Positions 26,501 through 35,500 of a stretch of DNA of 64,000 bases are shown in pieces. Position 1 is the stretch's first letter; each line of letters opens with the position of its first letter. The stretch covers positions 248,001-312,000 of the forward strand of contig NZ_JBJQIK030000003.1 of assembly GCF_045984285.3 (NCBI RefSeq), read 5' to 3'. Source of the stretch: Rugamonas sp045984285 (GTDB taxonomy: Bacteria; Pseudomonadota; Gammaproteobacteria; Burkholderiales; Burkholderiaceae_D). The notes beneath the pieces are model-generated. The model was given only the letters and a program-made list of their open reading frames with translations. It searched no databases and had not been told where the DNA came from. The translations under genes were made by a program, and so were the position numbers.

Positions 26501-27166
26501 CGCACGCTGGTCGATGACGAGATTCCGCTGAATGCGGGCTGCCTTAAGCCGCTGAAAGTCATCATCCCCAAAGGGTCGATGCTGAACCCGCACTATCCCG
26601 CCTCGGTCGTCTCCGGCAACGTGGAAACCTCCACCTGCATCACCAACGCGCTGTACGGCGCACTCGGCGTGCTGGCCGCCTCGCAGGGCACCATGAACAA
26701 CTTCACCTTCGGGAACGCGCGCTATCAGTACTACGAAACGATCAGCGGCGGCTCGGGCGCAGGCCAGGGCTTCGACGGCACGGATGTCGTGCAAACCAAT
26801 ATGACCAACTCGCGCCTGACCGACCCCGAAGTGCTCGAATTCCGCTTCCCGGTGCGCCTTGAAAGTTACGAGATCCGCCAAGGCTCGGGTGGTGCAGGCC
26901 GCTGGCGGGGCGGCAACGGCGGCATCCGCAAGGTGCGCTTCCTGGAAGAGATGACGGCCGCCATCCTCTCAAATAACCGCATCCACCCGCCATTCGGCGC
27001 CGCAGGCGGAGAGCCCGGAGCACTTGGGCGCAACCGGGTCGAGCGTGTAGATGGTAGCGTAGAAGAATTGGGACACATCGGTAAGACCTCCATGCAGCGG
27101 GGCGATACCTTCGTTATCGAAACGCCCGGTGGCGGAGGCTACGGGACCGGCCACCGAACCAGCTAA
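23549..27166 (+). CDS. 5-oxoprolinase (hydantoinase A/B fused), ATP-dependent
   Basis: The 1205-residue protein combines both hydantoinase/oxoprolinase subunits. The HyuA part (about 1-680) has the N-terminal phosphate loop WIDRGGTFTDIVA and the actin-like GFDMGGTSTDVSH. The HyuB part (about 690-1205) starts at LEIFNNLFMSIANQMG and ends in the glycine-rich GGGGYGTG. The order and length match single-chain eukaryotic-type 5-oxoprolinase, which opens 5-oxoproline to glutamate using ATP. The related N-methylhydantoinases are usually split, which favours 5-oxoprolinase here. The ATG is preceded by GGACGGGA. Confidence 0.9.
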   Translation: MRWQFWIDRGGTFTDIVARRPDGALQTYKLLSENPEQYRDAAIAGIRHLMGIAAGDAIPAAQVEAVKMGTTVATNALLERKGEPTLLLVTRGFRDALRIAYQNRPRLFDRHIVLPELLYSEVIEVDERMGAHGDVVLPLNAGAARRALQAAYSRGLRSVAIVFMHGYRYSAHEAAVAQIARETGFTQVSVSHEVSPLMKFVSRGDTTVVDAYLSPVLRRYVEQVAIELPGVPLQFMQSNGGLTDGRSFQGKDSILSGPAGGIVGMVRASERAGFHRIIGFDMGGTSTDVSHYAGEFEREFETQVAGVRMRAPMMSIHTVAAGGGSVLHFDGTRFRVGPDSAGANPGPASYRRGGPLAVTDCNVMLGKIQPRHFPSVFGADGHQPLDVEAVRAGFAAMASDIGAASGKAVTPEQVAEGFIEIAVGNMANAIKQISVQRGHDVTGYALVSFGGAGGQHACLVADALGMKTVFIHSLAGVLSAYGMGLADQTVMREASVEARLADSADLAARLDILGGQARGELHAQGVPDERITLLPRVHLRYEGTDSAIVVQYGDAAAMKVEFEQAYRKRFSFLMPHKALVVEAVSVEAVGHSGQSSAGPISADGGTAGHGPEARAEHTVSMYSGGAWLDAGLYLRDSLRAGECVNGPAIIAEANATTVVEPGWRAQATDQGDLVLTRVVPLPERRAIGTEADPIMLEIFNNLFMSIANQMGLRLQNTAYSVNIKERLDFSCAIFDADGNLIANAPHMPVHLGSMGESIRTVMRENAGKMRPGDVFMLNDPYNGGTHLPDVTVISPVFNKAGTEILFYVGSRGHHADIGGTTPGSMPPDSRSVEEEGVLISNFLLVDGASGSIREAETRELLAGARYPARNPDQNLADLRAQVAANQKGAEELLKMVEHFGLGVVRAYMGHVQDNAEEAVRRVIGALRNGSFLLPLDNGAQIQVAVRLNKDERSAEIDFTGTSPQLDNNFNAPSAVCMAAVLYVFRTLVDDEIPLNAGCLKPLKVIIPKGSMLNPHYPASVVSGNVETSTCITNALYGALGVLAASQGTMNNFTFGNARYQYYETISGGSGAGQGFDGTDVVQTNMTNSRLTDPEVLEFRFPVRLESYEIRQGSGGAGRWRGGNGGIRKVRFLEEMTAAILSNNRIHPPFGAAGGEPGALGRNRVERVDGSVEELGHIGKTSMQRGDTFVIETPGGGGYGTGHRTS

Positions 27167-27177
27167 CCCCATGTTCG

Positions 27178-27729
27178 CTACGGACGTCTGGCAAGAATAG
27201 CGCCAGAAATAACGCCGAAAATCCGATCCGCGCGTGATGCATGCGAAGGCTGCTCGCGAAGCCAGGCGAGTGCCGCAATCAGGTCGAACAATTCCGAACC
27301 ATCAAGATCGGCCCGCGCTTTGCCATCGGCCTGTGCGCGAGCGAGGAGCGCGGCGCCCGCACTTCGCAGGGTGACGCATGACGCGTGAAGAGCCGATTCG
27401 TGATCTTCGATGGCGCTCACCATCGGCGCAATGACACCACGATGCTCGTGAGTGAATGCAATGATTTCCTGTAACCACGTTATTAGTGCATCGGCGGAAT
27501 CGCTCGATGCCTGAAGTTCATCGGCCCTTTTAGCCAATGCCCCAAAACTTGTCCGCAGCAAGGCTTCCAGCAAGGCCTCGCGGGTCGGGAAGTGACGGTA
27601 CAGGGTCCCTAAGCCTACCTCAGCCCTGCGGGCAATATCGCGTAGCGAGGCATCGTTTCCCTGTTCAGTAAAGACTTTCCTGGCAACAGTCAGCAGGTGT
27701 TCGTAATTCTTTCTGGCATCAGCGCGCAT
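27178..27729 (-). CDS. TetR-family transcriptional repressor
   Basis: The 183-residue protein has an N-terminal helix-turn-helix (DASLRDIARRAEVGLGTLYR, then HFPTREALLEAL). A helical ligand domain follows, with SALHASCVTLRSAGAALL. The ATG at 27729 has AAGGAAA upstream; the longer frame to 27936 runs through the operator and the divergent gene and is rejected. It is divergent from an NADP-dependent oxidoreductase gene. The 87-base gap contains a palindrome that overlaps the -10 box, so it very probably represses both genes. Base composition here is slightly less GC-rich than that of its neighbours. Confidence 0.92.
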   Translation of the reverse strand: MRADARKNYEHLLTVARKVFTEQGNDASLRDIARRAEVGLGTLYRHFPTREALLEALLRTSFGALAKRADELQASSDSADALITWLQEIIAFTHEHRGVIAPMVSAIEDHESALHASCVTLRSAGAALLARAQADGKARADLDGSELFDLIAALAWLREQPSHASRADRIFGVISGAILARRP

Positions 27730-27737
27730 AAGTTTCC

Positions 27738-27782
27738 TTGACAAACGGAGCGGTGATCCGTATATTCGGATCAGTGTTCCGT
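27738..27782 (+). promoter_or_regulatory. Promoter with overlapping TetR operator
   Basis: TTGACA (27738-27743) and TATATT (27761-27766) are separated by exactly 17 bases. A palindrome spans 27745-27782: inner arms TGATCCG (27754-27760) and CGGATCA (27767-27773) around TATATT, and outer arms ACGGA (27745-27749) and TCCGT (27778-27782). The -10 box is the centre of the palindrome, so a bound repressor would block RNA polymerase directly. Transcription runs into the oxidoreductase gene at 27817. Confidence 0.85.
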
Positions 27783-27816
27783 TAAATATAGCTGATTTCC
27801 GCCCAAGGAGAAAGTC

Positions 27817-28845
27817 ATGGCACCTAAAACGATGAAAGCAATCCAGCAGCACGCGTTCGGCGGACCGGACGTATTGCATTATGAAAACGCTCCCGTTCCC
27901 GAAATGCAGGCGGGGGAAGTACTGGTCCGGGTGCACGCGGTCGGCCTGAATCCGCCCGACTGGTACTTGCGCGACGGGTACAAGATGTTGCCCCCTGAAT
28001 GGCAGCCGAAAGTATCCTTCCCGGTGATTCTTGGGACTGACATCTCGGGCGTGATCGAAGCCGTGGCCGATGACGTCAAGGATTTCGCGGCCGGTGATGA
28101 AGTGTATTCAATGGTTCGCTTCCCCAGCGGCCTGGCCGGCGGCAGCCGCGCGTATGCCGAATATGTCGCCGTGCCGGTGAAGGAGATCGCACGCAAACCA
28201 AAGATGATCAGTCACGAGCAAGCTGCCGCAGCCCCCATGTCGCTGCTCACCGCATGGCAGTTCCTGATTGAAGAGGGGCACGACGTACAGAACCCGCTGC
28301 AGCAGCACAAACATGAGCCGGTTCCGCTCAAAGGAAAAACAGTCCTGGTCAATGGCGCTGCGGGTGGCGTCGGCCATTTCGCGCTGCAACTGGCGAAATG
28401 GAAGGGGGCGCGCGTCATCGCCGTGGGATCGGGTGTGCATGAAGCGTTCCTGCGAGAGCTCGGCGCCGATGAATTCATCGATTACACAAAAACCGCCGCC
28501 GAGGAAGTCGTCCGTGACGTTGACTTGGTGGTCGACGCAGTAGGCGGCCCCACCACTGGCCGCTTTTTGCGGACACTGAAGCGAGGCGGGGCGCTGTTTC
28601 CGATTTTCCCCCTCGGTTTTTCTGGCGCCGAAGAGGCAAAGAAACTGGGTGTCATGGTCTCGACAACGCAGGTCCGTTCAAGTGGCGCGCAGCTTCAGCA
28701 GCTTGCCACCTTGCTCGACAGAGGAGTGATTCGCGTTGCAATCGACAGCACCTTCGCCTTGCAGGACGCAAGAAAAGCACATGAGCGTGCGGCGCAGGGG
28801 CATATCCGGGGGAAGATAGTTCTCTCTGTCACCGGTGAAGGGTGA
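27817..28845 (+). CDS. NADP-dependent oxidoreductase (zinc-free alcohol dehydrogenase / quinone reductase type)
   Basis: The 342-residue medium-chain dehydrogenase has a GroES-like domain (GEVLVRVHAVGLNPPDWYLR, GTDISGVIEAV, AAGDEVYS) and a Rossmann domain with VLVNGAAGGVGHFALQLAK. It lacks the structural zinc cysteines and the catalytic zinc ligand set, which places it with quinone-oxidoreductase-like enzymes. It probably reduces electrophilic quinones or enals and is induced through the divergent TetR repressor. The short NTF2-like gene downstream follows closely and is likely in the same operon. Confidence 0.9.
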   Translation: MAPKTMKAIQQHAFGGPDVLHYENAPVPEMQAGEVLVRVHAVGLNPPDWYLRDGYKMLPPEWQPKVSFPVILGTDISGVIEAVADDVKDFAAGDEVYSMVRFPSGLAGGSRAYAEYVAVPVKEIARKPKMISHEQAAAAPMSLLTAWQFLIEEGHDVQNPLQQHKHEPVPLKGKTVLVNGAAGGVGHFALQLAKWKGARVIAVGSGVHEAFLRELGADEFIDYTKTAAEEVVRDVDLVVDAVGGPTTGRFLRTLKRGGALFPIFPLGFSGAEEAKKLGVMVSTTQVRSSGAQLQQLATLLDRGVIRVAIDSTFALQDARKAHERAAQGHIRGKIVLSVTGEG

Positions 28846-28850
28846 GCGCT

Positions 28851-29201
28851 ATGGCCTCGATCAAAGACGCTATCGACGACTTATTCAACCCGCGGCTGAA
28901 GGTTGAAGAGGCGGTGGCGCAGCACTTTACCCCCTCGTTTCGGCAACGGGTGAACGGGAATTGGATCGACTACGCCAGCTTCCTGGCTGCCATTGTTTCG
29001 CTCCGGGAGATTGCGGATCGCGTCACCGTCACCGTGCTGGACGAATTTTCCGAGGAGAGTCGTTACGCAGAACGCCATGTCATCGACCTGCTGAAACGTG
29101 ACGGGGGAAGGATGCTCCAGGAGGTGTATTTGTTTGCTGAACGAAGTCAGGATGGACGATTCAATCGGATTGAAGAGGCAACTCTTGCAATCAAACCGTA
29201 G
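28851..29201 (+). CDS. NTF2-like (SnoaL-type) small protein
   Basis: The 116-residue protein begins MASIKDAIDDLFNPRLKVEE, then AVAQHFTPSFRQRVNGNWID, a layout of helix followed by strands seen in SnoaL/NTF2-like folds with FLAAIVSLREI and a strand-rich second half. The ATG at 28851 has AAGGGTGAG upstream; a GTG at 28842 overlaps the previous stop. The gene starts six bases after the oxidoreductase stop and is probably co-regulated by TetR. No catalytic residues can be named. Confidence 0.7.
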   Translation: MASIKDAIDDLFNPRLKVEEAVAQHFTPSFRQRVNGNWIDYASFLAAIVSLREIADRVTVTVLDEFSEESRYAERHVIDLLKRDGGRMLQEVYLFAERSQDGRFNRIEEATLAIKP

Positions 29202-29212
29202 CCCGGCTGGCC

Positions 29213-29776
29213 CTATCTGCTCCGCGTTTCATAGTGCAGTGCCAATGCGCCTGAACCAAACTCAAACCGGTCTACGAGCTTCAGGTCAAGCCGTTCCGGC
29301 AGTCCCGCAAATAAGGTCGGCCCCCGGCCTGCAATGGTCGGGTGCACGACGAACTCGTACTCATCGATCAATCCCAACTTAGCCAGGGCCAGTGGGAGCG
29401 TGACGCCGCCGACGGAAAGCAGCTTGCCGGGCGCTTGCTTCAGCTGCCGGACTGCTGTGGCGAGATCTCCGCGCAGCAGTTCGGCGTTCCAGTCAACCTG
29501 CTCCAATGTGCTCGACACCACATACTTCTTTGCCGCGTCGATGGTGTAGGCGAAGGGCTCCATCCAGTCGGTCATCCAATCCGGCCGCACGCCCGTTTGC
29601 GCCGTGGGGCGCCAGGCCGTTTCCATCATTTCGTAAGTGGTCCGGCCATAGATGACGGCATCCGCCTCGGCAACGCGCTCGGTCCAGTAGCGATGCAGTT
29701 CCTCATCGACAAACCCTGCGGTGTGGTCGCAACAACCGTCCAGGCTGATATTGATCGAATAGCGGAGAGGGCGCAT
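29213..29776 (-). CDS. Dihydrofolate-reductase-like (RibD C-terminal domain) protein
   Basis: This 187-residue protein opens with RYSINISLDGCCDHTAGFVD, has AVIYGRTTYEMMETAW, the cofactor-loop-like LLSVGGVTLPLALAKLGLID and ends LKLVDRFEFGSGALALHYE. These are the landmarks of the YwjB/YyaP group of the RibD-C/DHFR-like fold, which presumably binds NADPH. The substrate is unknown. It overlaps the upstream hypothetical gene by one base and is therefore probably co-translated with it. Confidence 0.85.
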   Translation of the reverse strand: MRPLRYSINISLDGCCDHTAGFVDEELHRYWTERVAEADAVIYGRTTYEMMETAWRPTAQTGVRPDWMTDWMEPFAYTIDAAKKYVVSSTLEQVDWNAELLRGDLATAVRQLKQAPGKLLSVGGVTLPLALAKLGLIDEYEFVVHPTIAGRGPTLFAGLPERLDLKLVDRFEFGSGALALHYETRSR

Positions 29777-30186
29777 CAGATTCCCCTTGAGGGTGATGAA
29801 TGTATGTGGGAAAACAGCTCGCCTAAGGTCAGATCATCCTTCCAAACAGAGCCTAACTTGATTGCATGGCGCTTGTGAAGGTGGGCGGCCAAGGTTTCCA
29901 CTTCGAGCACGTCAGGCGTCCAGCGGTTCGGGTAGAGGTTTCGGTAAATGTCGAGAATCCCGTCATCCGGCCCGAACTTCAGCTTATCTTGGTCCTTAAA
30001 CGCGAAGGCAGAGGTGAACAGCAGAAGAAACGCGCGCAGCTCATGTTTCGATGCTGACGGGAAGGCCTGCCCCCAGTAACGCCCTTGACAAGCGCGGAGC
30101 CGATAGATGTGAGGAAGGCCCGATTCGCGTTTAGATAAAGTCAGAAAGAACAGGCATGCGCAAACCACAATCAGAACATAAACCAT
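29776..30186 (-). CDS. Hypothetical protein with one membrane helix
   Basis: The 136-residue protein has a membrane helix at residues 2-18 (VYVLIVVCACLFFLTLS) and a soluble part containing KFGPDDGILDIYRNLYPNRW and HAIKLGSVWKDDLTLGELF. The soluble part resembles a DUF1493-type, acyl-carrier-like fold, but weakly. The ATG at 30186 is chosen because GGAGGT lies four bases upstream; the GTG at 30192 overlaps that site. GC content is visibly lower than that of the chromosome core. I cannot assign a function. Confidence 0.6.
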   Translation of the reverse strand: MVYVLIVVCACLFFLTLSKRESGLPHIYRLRACQGRYWGQAFPSASKHELRAFLLLFTSAFAFKDQDKLKFGPDDGILDIYRNLYPNRWTPDVLEVETLAAHLHKRHAIKLGSVWKDDLTLGELFSHIHSSPSRGI

Positions 30187-30219
30187 TTGCACCTCCGTAT
30201 GGCCGTTTGACGGTACTCT

Positions 30220-30663
30220 TTAACGCGCGGTATGCCCCAGGAATGCGACGTATGGAGCTTCCTTCGATACGATATCAATAAGCTGATTCAGGCAATATAG
30301 GCCGTAGTGGAAGCTGGTTCCAGGATGTACTTCTTCGCCCCAGCTAGTCCCGTTAATGTAGCTCAGATAGCGCGATGCTTTAAAACGGACAAACTGTTTC
30401 CCTTCAAATTCCGCATTTGTGTCCTCCATAGCGAAGTGCTCTACTCGGACAGTCATTGCCACATACGAGCGGAACGAAATGGAGAAAGTTTTTGAGGGTT
30501 CGATCTGAGTAGGATGAGACATGATGTCCCAGCCATTGCGGCCGATAACCGGTGTCTCGCGCTGCCCTACAGCATGACGGACGATGATTTCCAGAGAATC
30601 GTCCGTACCGACCTTCACCTCGCACAAATGAAGCGGATGCTGCAAATCCGGGAAAAAGCTCAC
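30220..30663 (-). CDS. Hypothetical protein
   Basis: The 147-residue protein begins at GTG with AAGGA six bases upstream (MSFFPDLQHPLHLCEVKVGT); the frame extends to 30768 but that part overlaps the response-regulator gene antiparallel in codon phase and lacks a ribosome site. It has no signal peptide and a beta-rich pattern (SFRSYVAMTVRVEHFAMED). It lies 33 bases upstream of the membrane-helix protein gene. No family is recognised, and GC content is relatively low. The cluster 29213-30663 may be an acquired islet. Confidence 0.55.
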   Translation of the reverse strand: MSFFPDLQHPLHLCEVKVGTDDSLEIIVRHAVGQRETPVIGRNGWDIMSHPTQIEPSKTFSISFRSYVAMTVRVEHFAMEDTNAEFEGKQFVRFKASRYLSYINGTSWGEEVHPGTSFHYGLYCLNQLIDIVSKEAPYVAFLGHTAR

Positions 30664-30694
30664 GTCTGTCCTTAGAAAAATGGCGGCAATCGCT

Positions 30695-32329
30695 TTAAGC
30701 AGTGGTCGAGATACCGTATTTGCGCTGGGTGGCGCCGTACTGCTGGAGCAGGATTTCCAGCGCCGCATTGGAGGGATCGAGGCCGCGGATGCGGGCGAGC
30801 AGGGCGCCGGCGGACTCGCCCAGCGGCGCTTCCCACCCCAGTTCGTCGAGTTGGCGGATGCTGGCCTTGGCGGCGGCGATCAGCACCGGCACATTGCCCG
30901 GCGTGCGGCGCAGCGCCTGATTGAGCGCGCTGACTGCGGCGCGGTGGTCGCCCTGTTCGGCACTCGCCTCGGCGTCCGACATCAGCTCGGCCACTTTCTG
31001 CGTGACCTGTTCGCCCAGACCCTCGGCCAGGTCCTGGCGGCCGTTCTTCTCGAACAGCGCCATCGCTTCGTCGGCGGACATGCCCTGGTTCTCGTTCATC
31101 ATGCCGAACACGAGGTCGGAGGCATCTTTGTCCAGGTTGTGCTTGATGCAGGCTTCCACCAGTCCGGTTTTCAGCCGTGCGGACAGTCCCTGCGCCGCGC
31201 TGACCGCGCTGGCAGCCTTCGCCAGTTCCTCGCTTGCGCCGGCGGGGTTGCCGGACAGGTCGAGCAGCAGGGCGGAGGACAGCGCACGGCATACTTCCGC
31301 GCTCGCGTTGCCCCGCATGCTGCGCTCCAGGTCGCGGATCACGCCGCTGGCCTGCGAGGCGTCGCCCTTGCGGATCAGGGCCTTCACCAGGTTCACGTGG
31401 TCTTCGGGGTCGCGGAATTCGGAGTACTTCGCCTTCGTTACCACCTGCTTGAACGCGCGCTCGGCAACGCCGATATCGTCGGTGCGGTAGGCTACTTCGC
31501 CCAGGTGCCGCAGGCGCCGCACCATATGGGGCGAAATGGATACTGCTTCTTCCAGCACCTTCTTCGCTTCGACAACCTCGTCCAGCGCTTCCAGCGTGCG
31601 CGCCATCAGGTCGTATGCCGCCATGAAGCGCGGGTTTTGCTGCAGCAGTTCGGACAGCGTCTGGCGCGCTTCCTCGTAGCGCTGTTGCAGGAACTGGCAG
31701 CGCGCCAGGCCCAGTTGCGCCCAGCCCAGCGCGCGGCCCAGCAGGATGCTCTGGTAGACGACTTCCGCTTCGGCCAGTTCGCCCAGCTCCATCAGCGTTT
31801 CTGCGCGCACCCGCGCGAAATCGCCCGCATAGCGCTGCGATTTCTCGGAGCCCTCGACCGCAACCCTGACGGCTTCGCGCAGGTTGCCCTGGCCCAGCTG
31901 GTTATAGACGGGCAGCAGGGCGGCGCGGCGTTCCACGGCACGGGTGATCCGCTGCAGCAGCGCGTCCGCCGTGAAGGGCTTCAGTACGTAGTCGGTCGGC
32001 GTGAGCTCGGCGGCGCCAATCACCTTGCTGTAGATCCCCTCGGAGGTCAGCATGATGAAGATGGCGGCGGGGGTAATCAGCTTGTGGTGGCGCAGGTCTT
32101 CCAGCAGCTGCTGGCCATCCTGGCCGTCATCGTTGCCGTTCCCCAGATCGTATTCGCACAGGATGATGTCGAAGCCGCCCTTGGCCAGCTGACGGATTGC
32201 CGTGCCGGAGCTCACGGCGTACTCGATGCGGGTGATCGAGGCCTGGCTCAGCATATTGTGCAGGTTGCCGCGCATGCCCGGATTCGGGTCGACAATCAGC
32301 ACCGACAAATCGCGGAATTCTTGCATCAT
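30695..32329 (-). CDS. Response regulator with C-terminal TPR-like repeats
   Basis: This 544-residue protein has an N-terminal receiver domain (residues 6-130). Its phospho-acceptor is Asp61 in LCEYDLG, the acidic site is VDPN, and the conserved lysine is in YVLKPF. About 350 residues of helical repeats follow that look like degenerate TPRs (GWAQLGLARCQFLQQRYEEA, AYDLMARTLEALDEVVEAKK). No DNA-binding or enzymatic output domain is present, so it likely signals by protein contacts. The ATG at 32329 is chosen over an upstream in-frame ATG because the receiver begins directly after it; no strong ribosome site helps. Confidence 0.85.
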   Translation of the reverse strand: MMQEFRDLSVLIVDPNPGMRGNLHNMLSQASITRIEYAVSSGTAIRQLAKGGFDIILCEYDLGNGNDDGQDGQQLLEDLRHHKLITPAAIFIMLTSEGIYSKVIGAAELTPTDYVLKPFTADALLQRITRAVERRAALLPVYNQLGQGNLREAVRVAVEGSEKSQRYAGDFARVRAETLMELGELAEAEVVYQSILLGRALGWAQLGLARCQFLQQRYEEARQTLSELLQQNPRFMAAYDLMARTLEALDEVVEAKKVLEEAVSISPHMVRRLRHLGEVAYRTDDIGVAERAFKQVVTKAKYSEFRDPEDHVNLVKALIRKGDASQASGVIRDLERSMRGNASAEVCRALSSALLLDLSGNPAGASEELAKAASAVSAAQGLSARLKTGLVEACIKHNLDKDASDLVFGMMNENQGMSADEAMALFEKNGRQDLAEGLGEQVTQKVAELMSDAEASAEQGDHRAAVSALNQALRRTPGNVPVLIAAAKASIRQLDELGWEAPLGESAGALLARIRGLDPSNAALEILLQQYGATQRKYGISTTA

Positions 32330-32503
32330 GAAGCAGTAAATAATTGAATATGCCAAGAATATGCCAATTTCGGGAAAAATCAGCTATTTCTCATAGGGGA
32401 CGCCCTTATTTAGTGCAATAAGAGGCGAAAATGTTGCATCGATGGCAGTAAATGCACCCTCGGCCAGAGGGAGAAGGGCGGGACGGGAAGGGGTGACTGC
32501 GAG

Positions 32504-32509
32504 TATAAT
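32504..32509 (+). promoter_or_regulatory. -10 element upstream of purL
   Basis: TATAAT at 32504-32509, preceded by a G+C-rich stretch with no clear -35, lies 90 bases before the purL start. The rest of the 32330-32598 gap holds no reading frame I can support. It separates the response-regulator gene and purL, which are divergent. Confidence 0.4.
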
Positions 32510-32598
32510 GCCCGCAAAAGGAAATTCAGCAAGACCAATCAGCTCGTGCCCATTCTTCTTTTAATCCGCAGCCACGCTGCATCAAACGCCCTCCAAAC

Positions 32599-35500
32599 AT
32601 GTTGATTCTGCCGGGCTCCAACGCCCTGTCCGCGTTCCGTAGCCAACGCCTGCTCTCGCAACTCCAAGCCGTGCTGCCGTCTGTAACGGCCATCCAGGCA
32701 CGATACATCCACTTCGTTGACGCTTCCGCGCCGCTTTCCAGCGATGATGAAGCACGCCTCAACGGCCTGCTGACCTACGGCGAGCCTGCGCTGCCGGAGC
32801 AGAACGACGGCGTGGTGGAAGAGTTCTTCGTCATTCCGCGCTTCGGCACCATTTCGCCATGGGCCTCCAAGGCGACCGACATCGTGCATAACTGCGGCAT
32901 GGGCCATATCCACCGCGTTGAGCGCGGCGTGGCTTACCGTGTGGTTCTCAAGGGCGGCATTCTCGGCACCGGCCTGGGCGCCGCCAAGAAGCTGGATACG
33001 GAAGAGCTGCAAAGCGTCGCTGCGCTGCTGCACGACCGCATGACGGAATCCGTGCTGCGCCATCCGGACCAGGCAGCGGAGCTGTTCCGCAGCCTGGAGG
33101 CGAAGCCGCTGGAATCGATCGATGTGCTGGGCGCCGGGCGCCACGCGCTGGAGAAGGCCAATACGGACCTGGGCCTGGCCATGTCGGACGACGAAATCGA
33201 CTACCTGCTGAATGCCTTCACCGCCGCCAAGCGCAACCCGACCGATGTGGAACTGATGATGTTCGCGCAGGCGAACTCGGAACACTGCCGTCACAAGATC
33301 TTCAACGCCGACTGGACCATCGACGGCCAGGCGCAGGAGCGCTCGCTGTTCAAGATGATCAAGAACACGCACGAGAAGCAGCCGAAAGGCACCATCGTGG
33401 CGTATTCGGACAACTCCTCCATCATGGAAGGCGCCGAGGTCACGCGCTTCTACCCGCGCGGCGAAGGCCATGAATACGGCGCTTCGAAAGAGCTGATCCA
33501 CACGCTGATGAAAGTGGAAACGCACAATCACCCGACCGCGATTTCCCCCTTCCCTGGCGCCTCTACCGGCGCCGGCGGCGAGATCCGCGACGAAGGCGCA
33601 ACCGGCCGCGGCGCGAAGCCGAAGGCCGGCCTGACCGGCTTTACAGTCTCGAACCTGATGCTGCCGGGTGCTGTGCAAGCCTGGGAAAATGCGGCCGACG
33701 TAACCGCCCCGGTGGGCAAGCGCGACGAGAGCAAGGCCTACGGCAAGCCGGACCGCATCGCTTCGCCGCTGCAGATCATGATCGACGGCCCGCTGGGCGG
33801 CGCTGCCTTCTCGAACGAGTTCGGCCGTCCGGTGCTGGGCGGTTACTTCCGTACCTACGAACAGAATGTGGGCAAGCAGTTCGCCGGTGCGCAGGACACC
33901 GTATTCGGCTACCACAAGCCGATCATGATCGCGGGCGGCATCGGTAATATCTCGGCGCAGCACACGCACAAGAACGACATTCCGGTGGGCTCGCTGCTGA
34001 TCCAGCTGGGCGGTCCTGGCATGCGCATCGGCATGGGCGGCTCGGCCGCTTCGTCGATGGCGACCGGCACCAACACTGCGGACCTGGACTTCGACTCGGT
34101 CCAGCGCGGCAATCCTGAGATGGAACGCCGTGCGCAGGAAGTGATCAATGGCTGCTGGCAAATGGGCGCGGCCAACCCGATCATCTCGATTCACGATGTG
34201 GGCGCGGGTGGCCTGTCCAATGCCTTCCCCGAAATCACCAACGACGCCAAGCGCGGCGCGATTTTCGACCTGCGCAAGATTCCGCTGGAAGAGAGCGGCA
34301 TGGCGCCGAAGGAAATCTGGAGCAACGAGTCGCAGGAGCGCTATGTGCTGGCGATCTCGCCGGACAACCTGGCCACCTTCAAGGCCCTGTGCGAGCGCGA
34401 ACGCTGCCCGTTCGCCGTGGTCGGCACCGCCACCGAAGAGCGCCAGCTGAAGCTGATCGACCGGGATCTCGGCAATGAGCCGGTCGACATGCCGATGGAA
34501 GTCCTGCTCGGCAAGCCGCCGAAGATGCACCGTGACGTGAACCACGTGCAGAACGATTTCCCTGCCATCGACCTCACCGGCGTGGAGCTGCAGGAAGCCG
34601 CCAAGCGCGTGCTGCTGCTGCCAACCGTGGGCGACAAGAGCTTCCTCATCACTATTGGCGACCGTACCGTGGGCGCCACCTCCGTGCGCGACCAGATGGT
34701 CGGTCCATGGCAGGTGCCGGTGGCCGATTGCGCCGTTACCGCAATGAGCTTCGAAGGCTATGTGGGCGAAGCGATGGCGATGGGCGAGCGTACCCCGCTG
34801 GCCGTGATCGACGCGCCGGCATCGGGCCGCATGGCAGTCGGCGAAACCATTACCAACCTGGCTGCGGCGCCGATTGCCGATATCTCGGCCATCAAACTGT
34901 CCGCCAACTGGATGGCCGCCTGCGGTCAGCCGGGCCAGGATGCAGCGCTGTTCGATACCGTGAAAGCGGTCGGCATGGAACTGTGCCCGGCCCTGGGCAT
35001 CAGCATCCCGGTCGGCAAGGATTCGCTGTCCATGCGCACCACCTGGAAAGACGAAGGCCGGGACAAGGCCGTGATCTCGCCGGTTTCGCTGATCGTTTCC
35101 GGCTTCGCGCCGGTGTACGACGTGCGCAAGTCGCTGACGCCGCAGATCCGCATGGACCTGGGGGAAACCTCCATCATCCTGATCGACCTTGGCCGCGGCA
35201 AGAACCGCATGGGCGCTTCCGCGCTGTCGCAGGTGCTCGGCCAGCTGGGCAACGAAGCGCCGGACGTGGACAGCCCGGAAGACCTGAAAGCCTTCTTCAC
35301 CGCCATCCAGCAGCTGAATAAGGATGGCAAGCTGCTGGCCTACCATGACCGTTCCGACGGCGGCCTGTATGCAACCCTGACCGAAATGGCTTTCGCAGGC
35401 CGCGCAGGCCTGTCCATCAACCTGGACATGCTGACGCTGGAAGGCGAGCACGCTGCCGACTGGGGCGATGCCAAGAACTGGACCGGCCAGGTGGCCGAGC

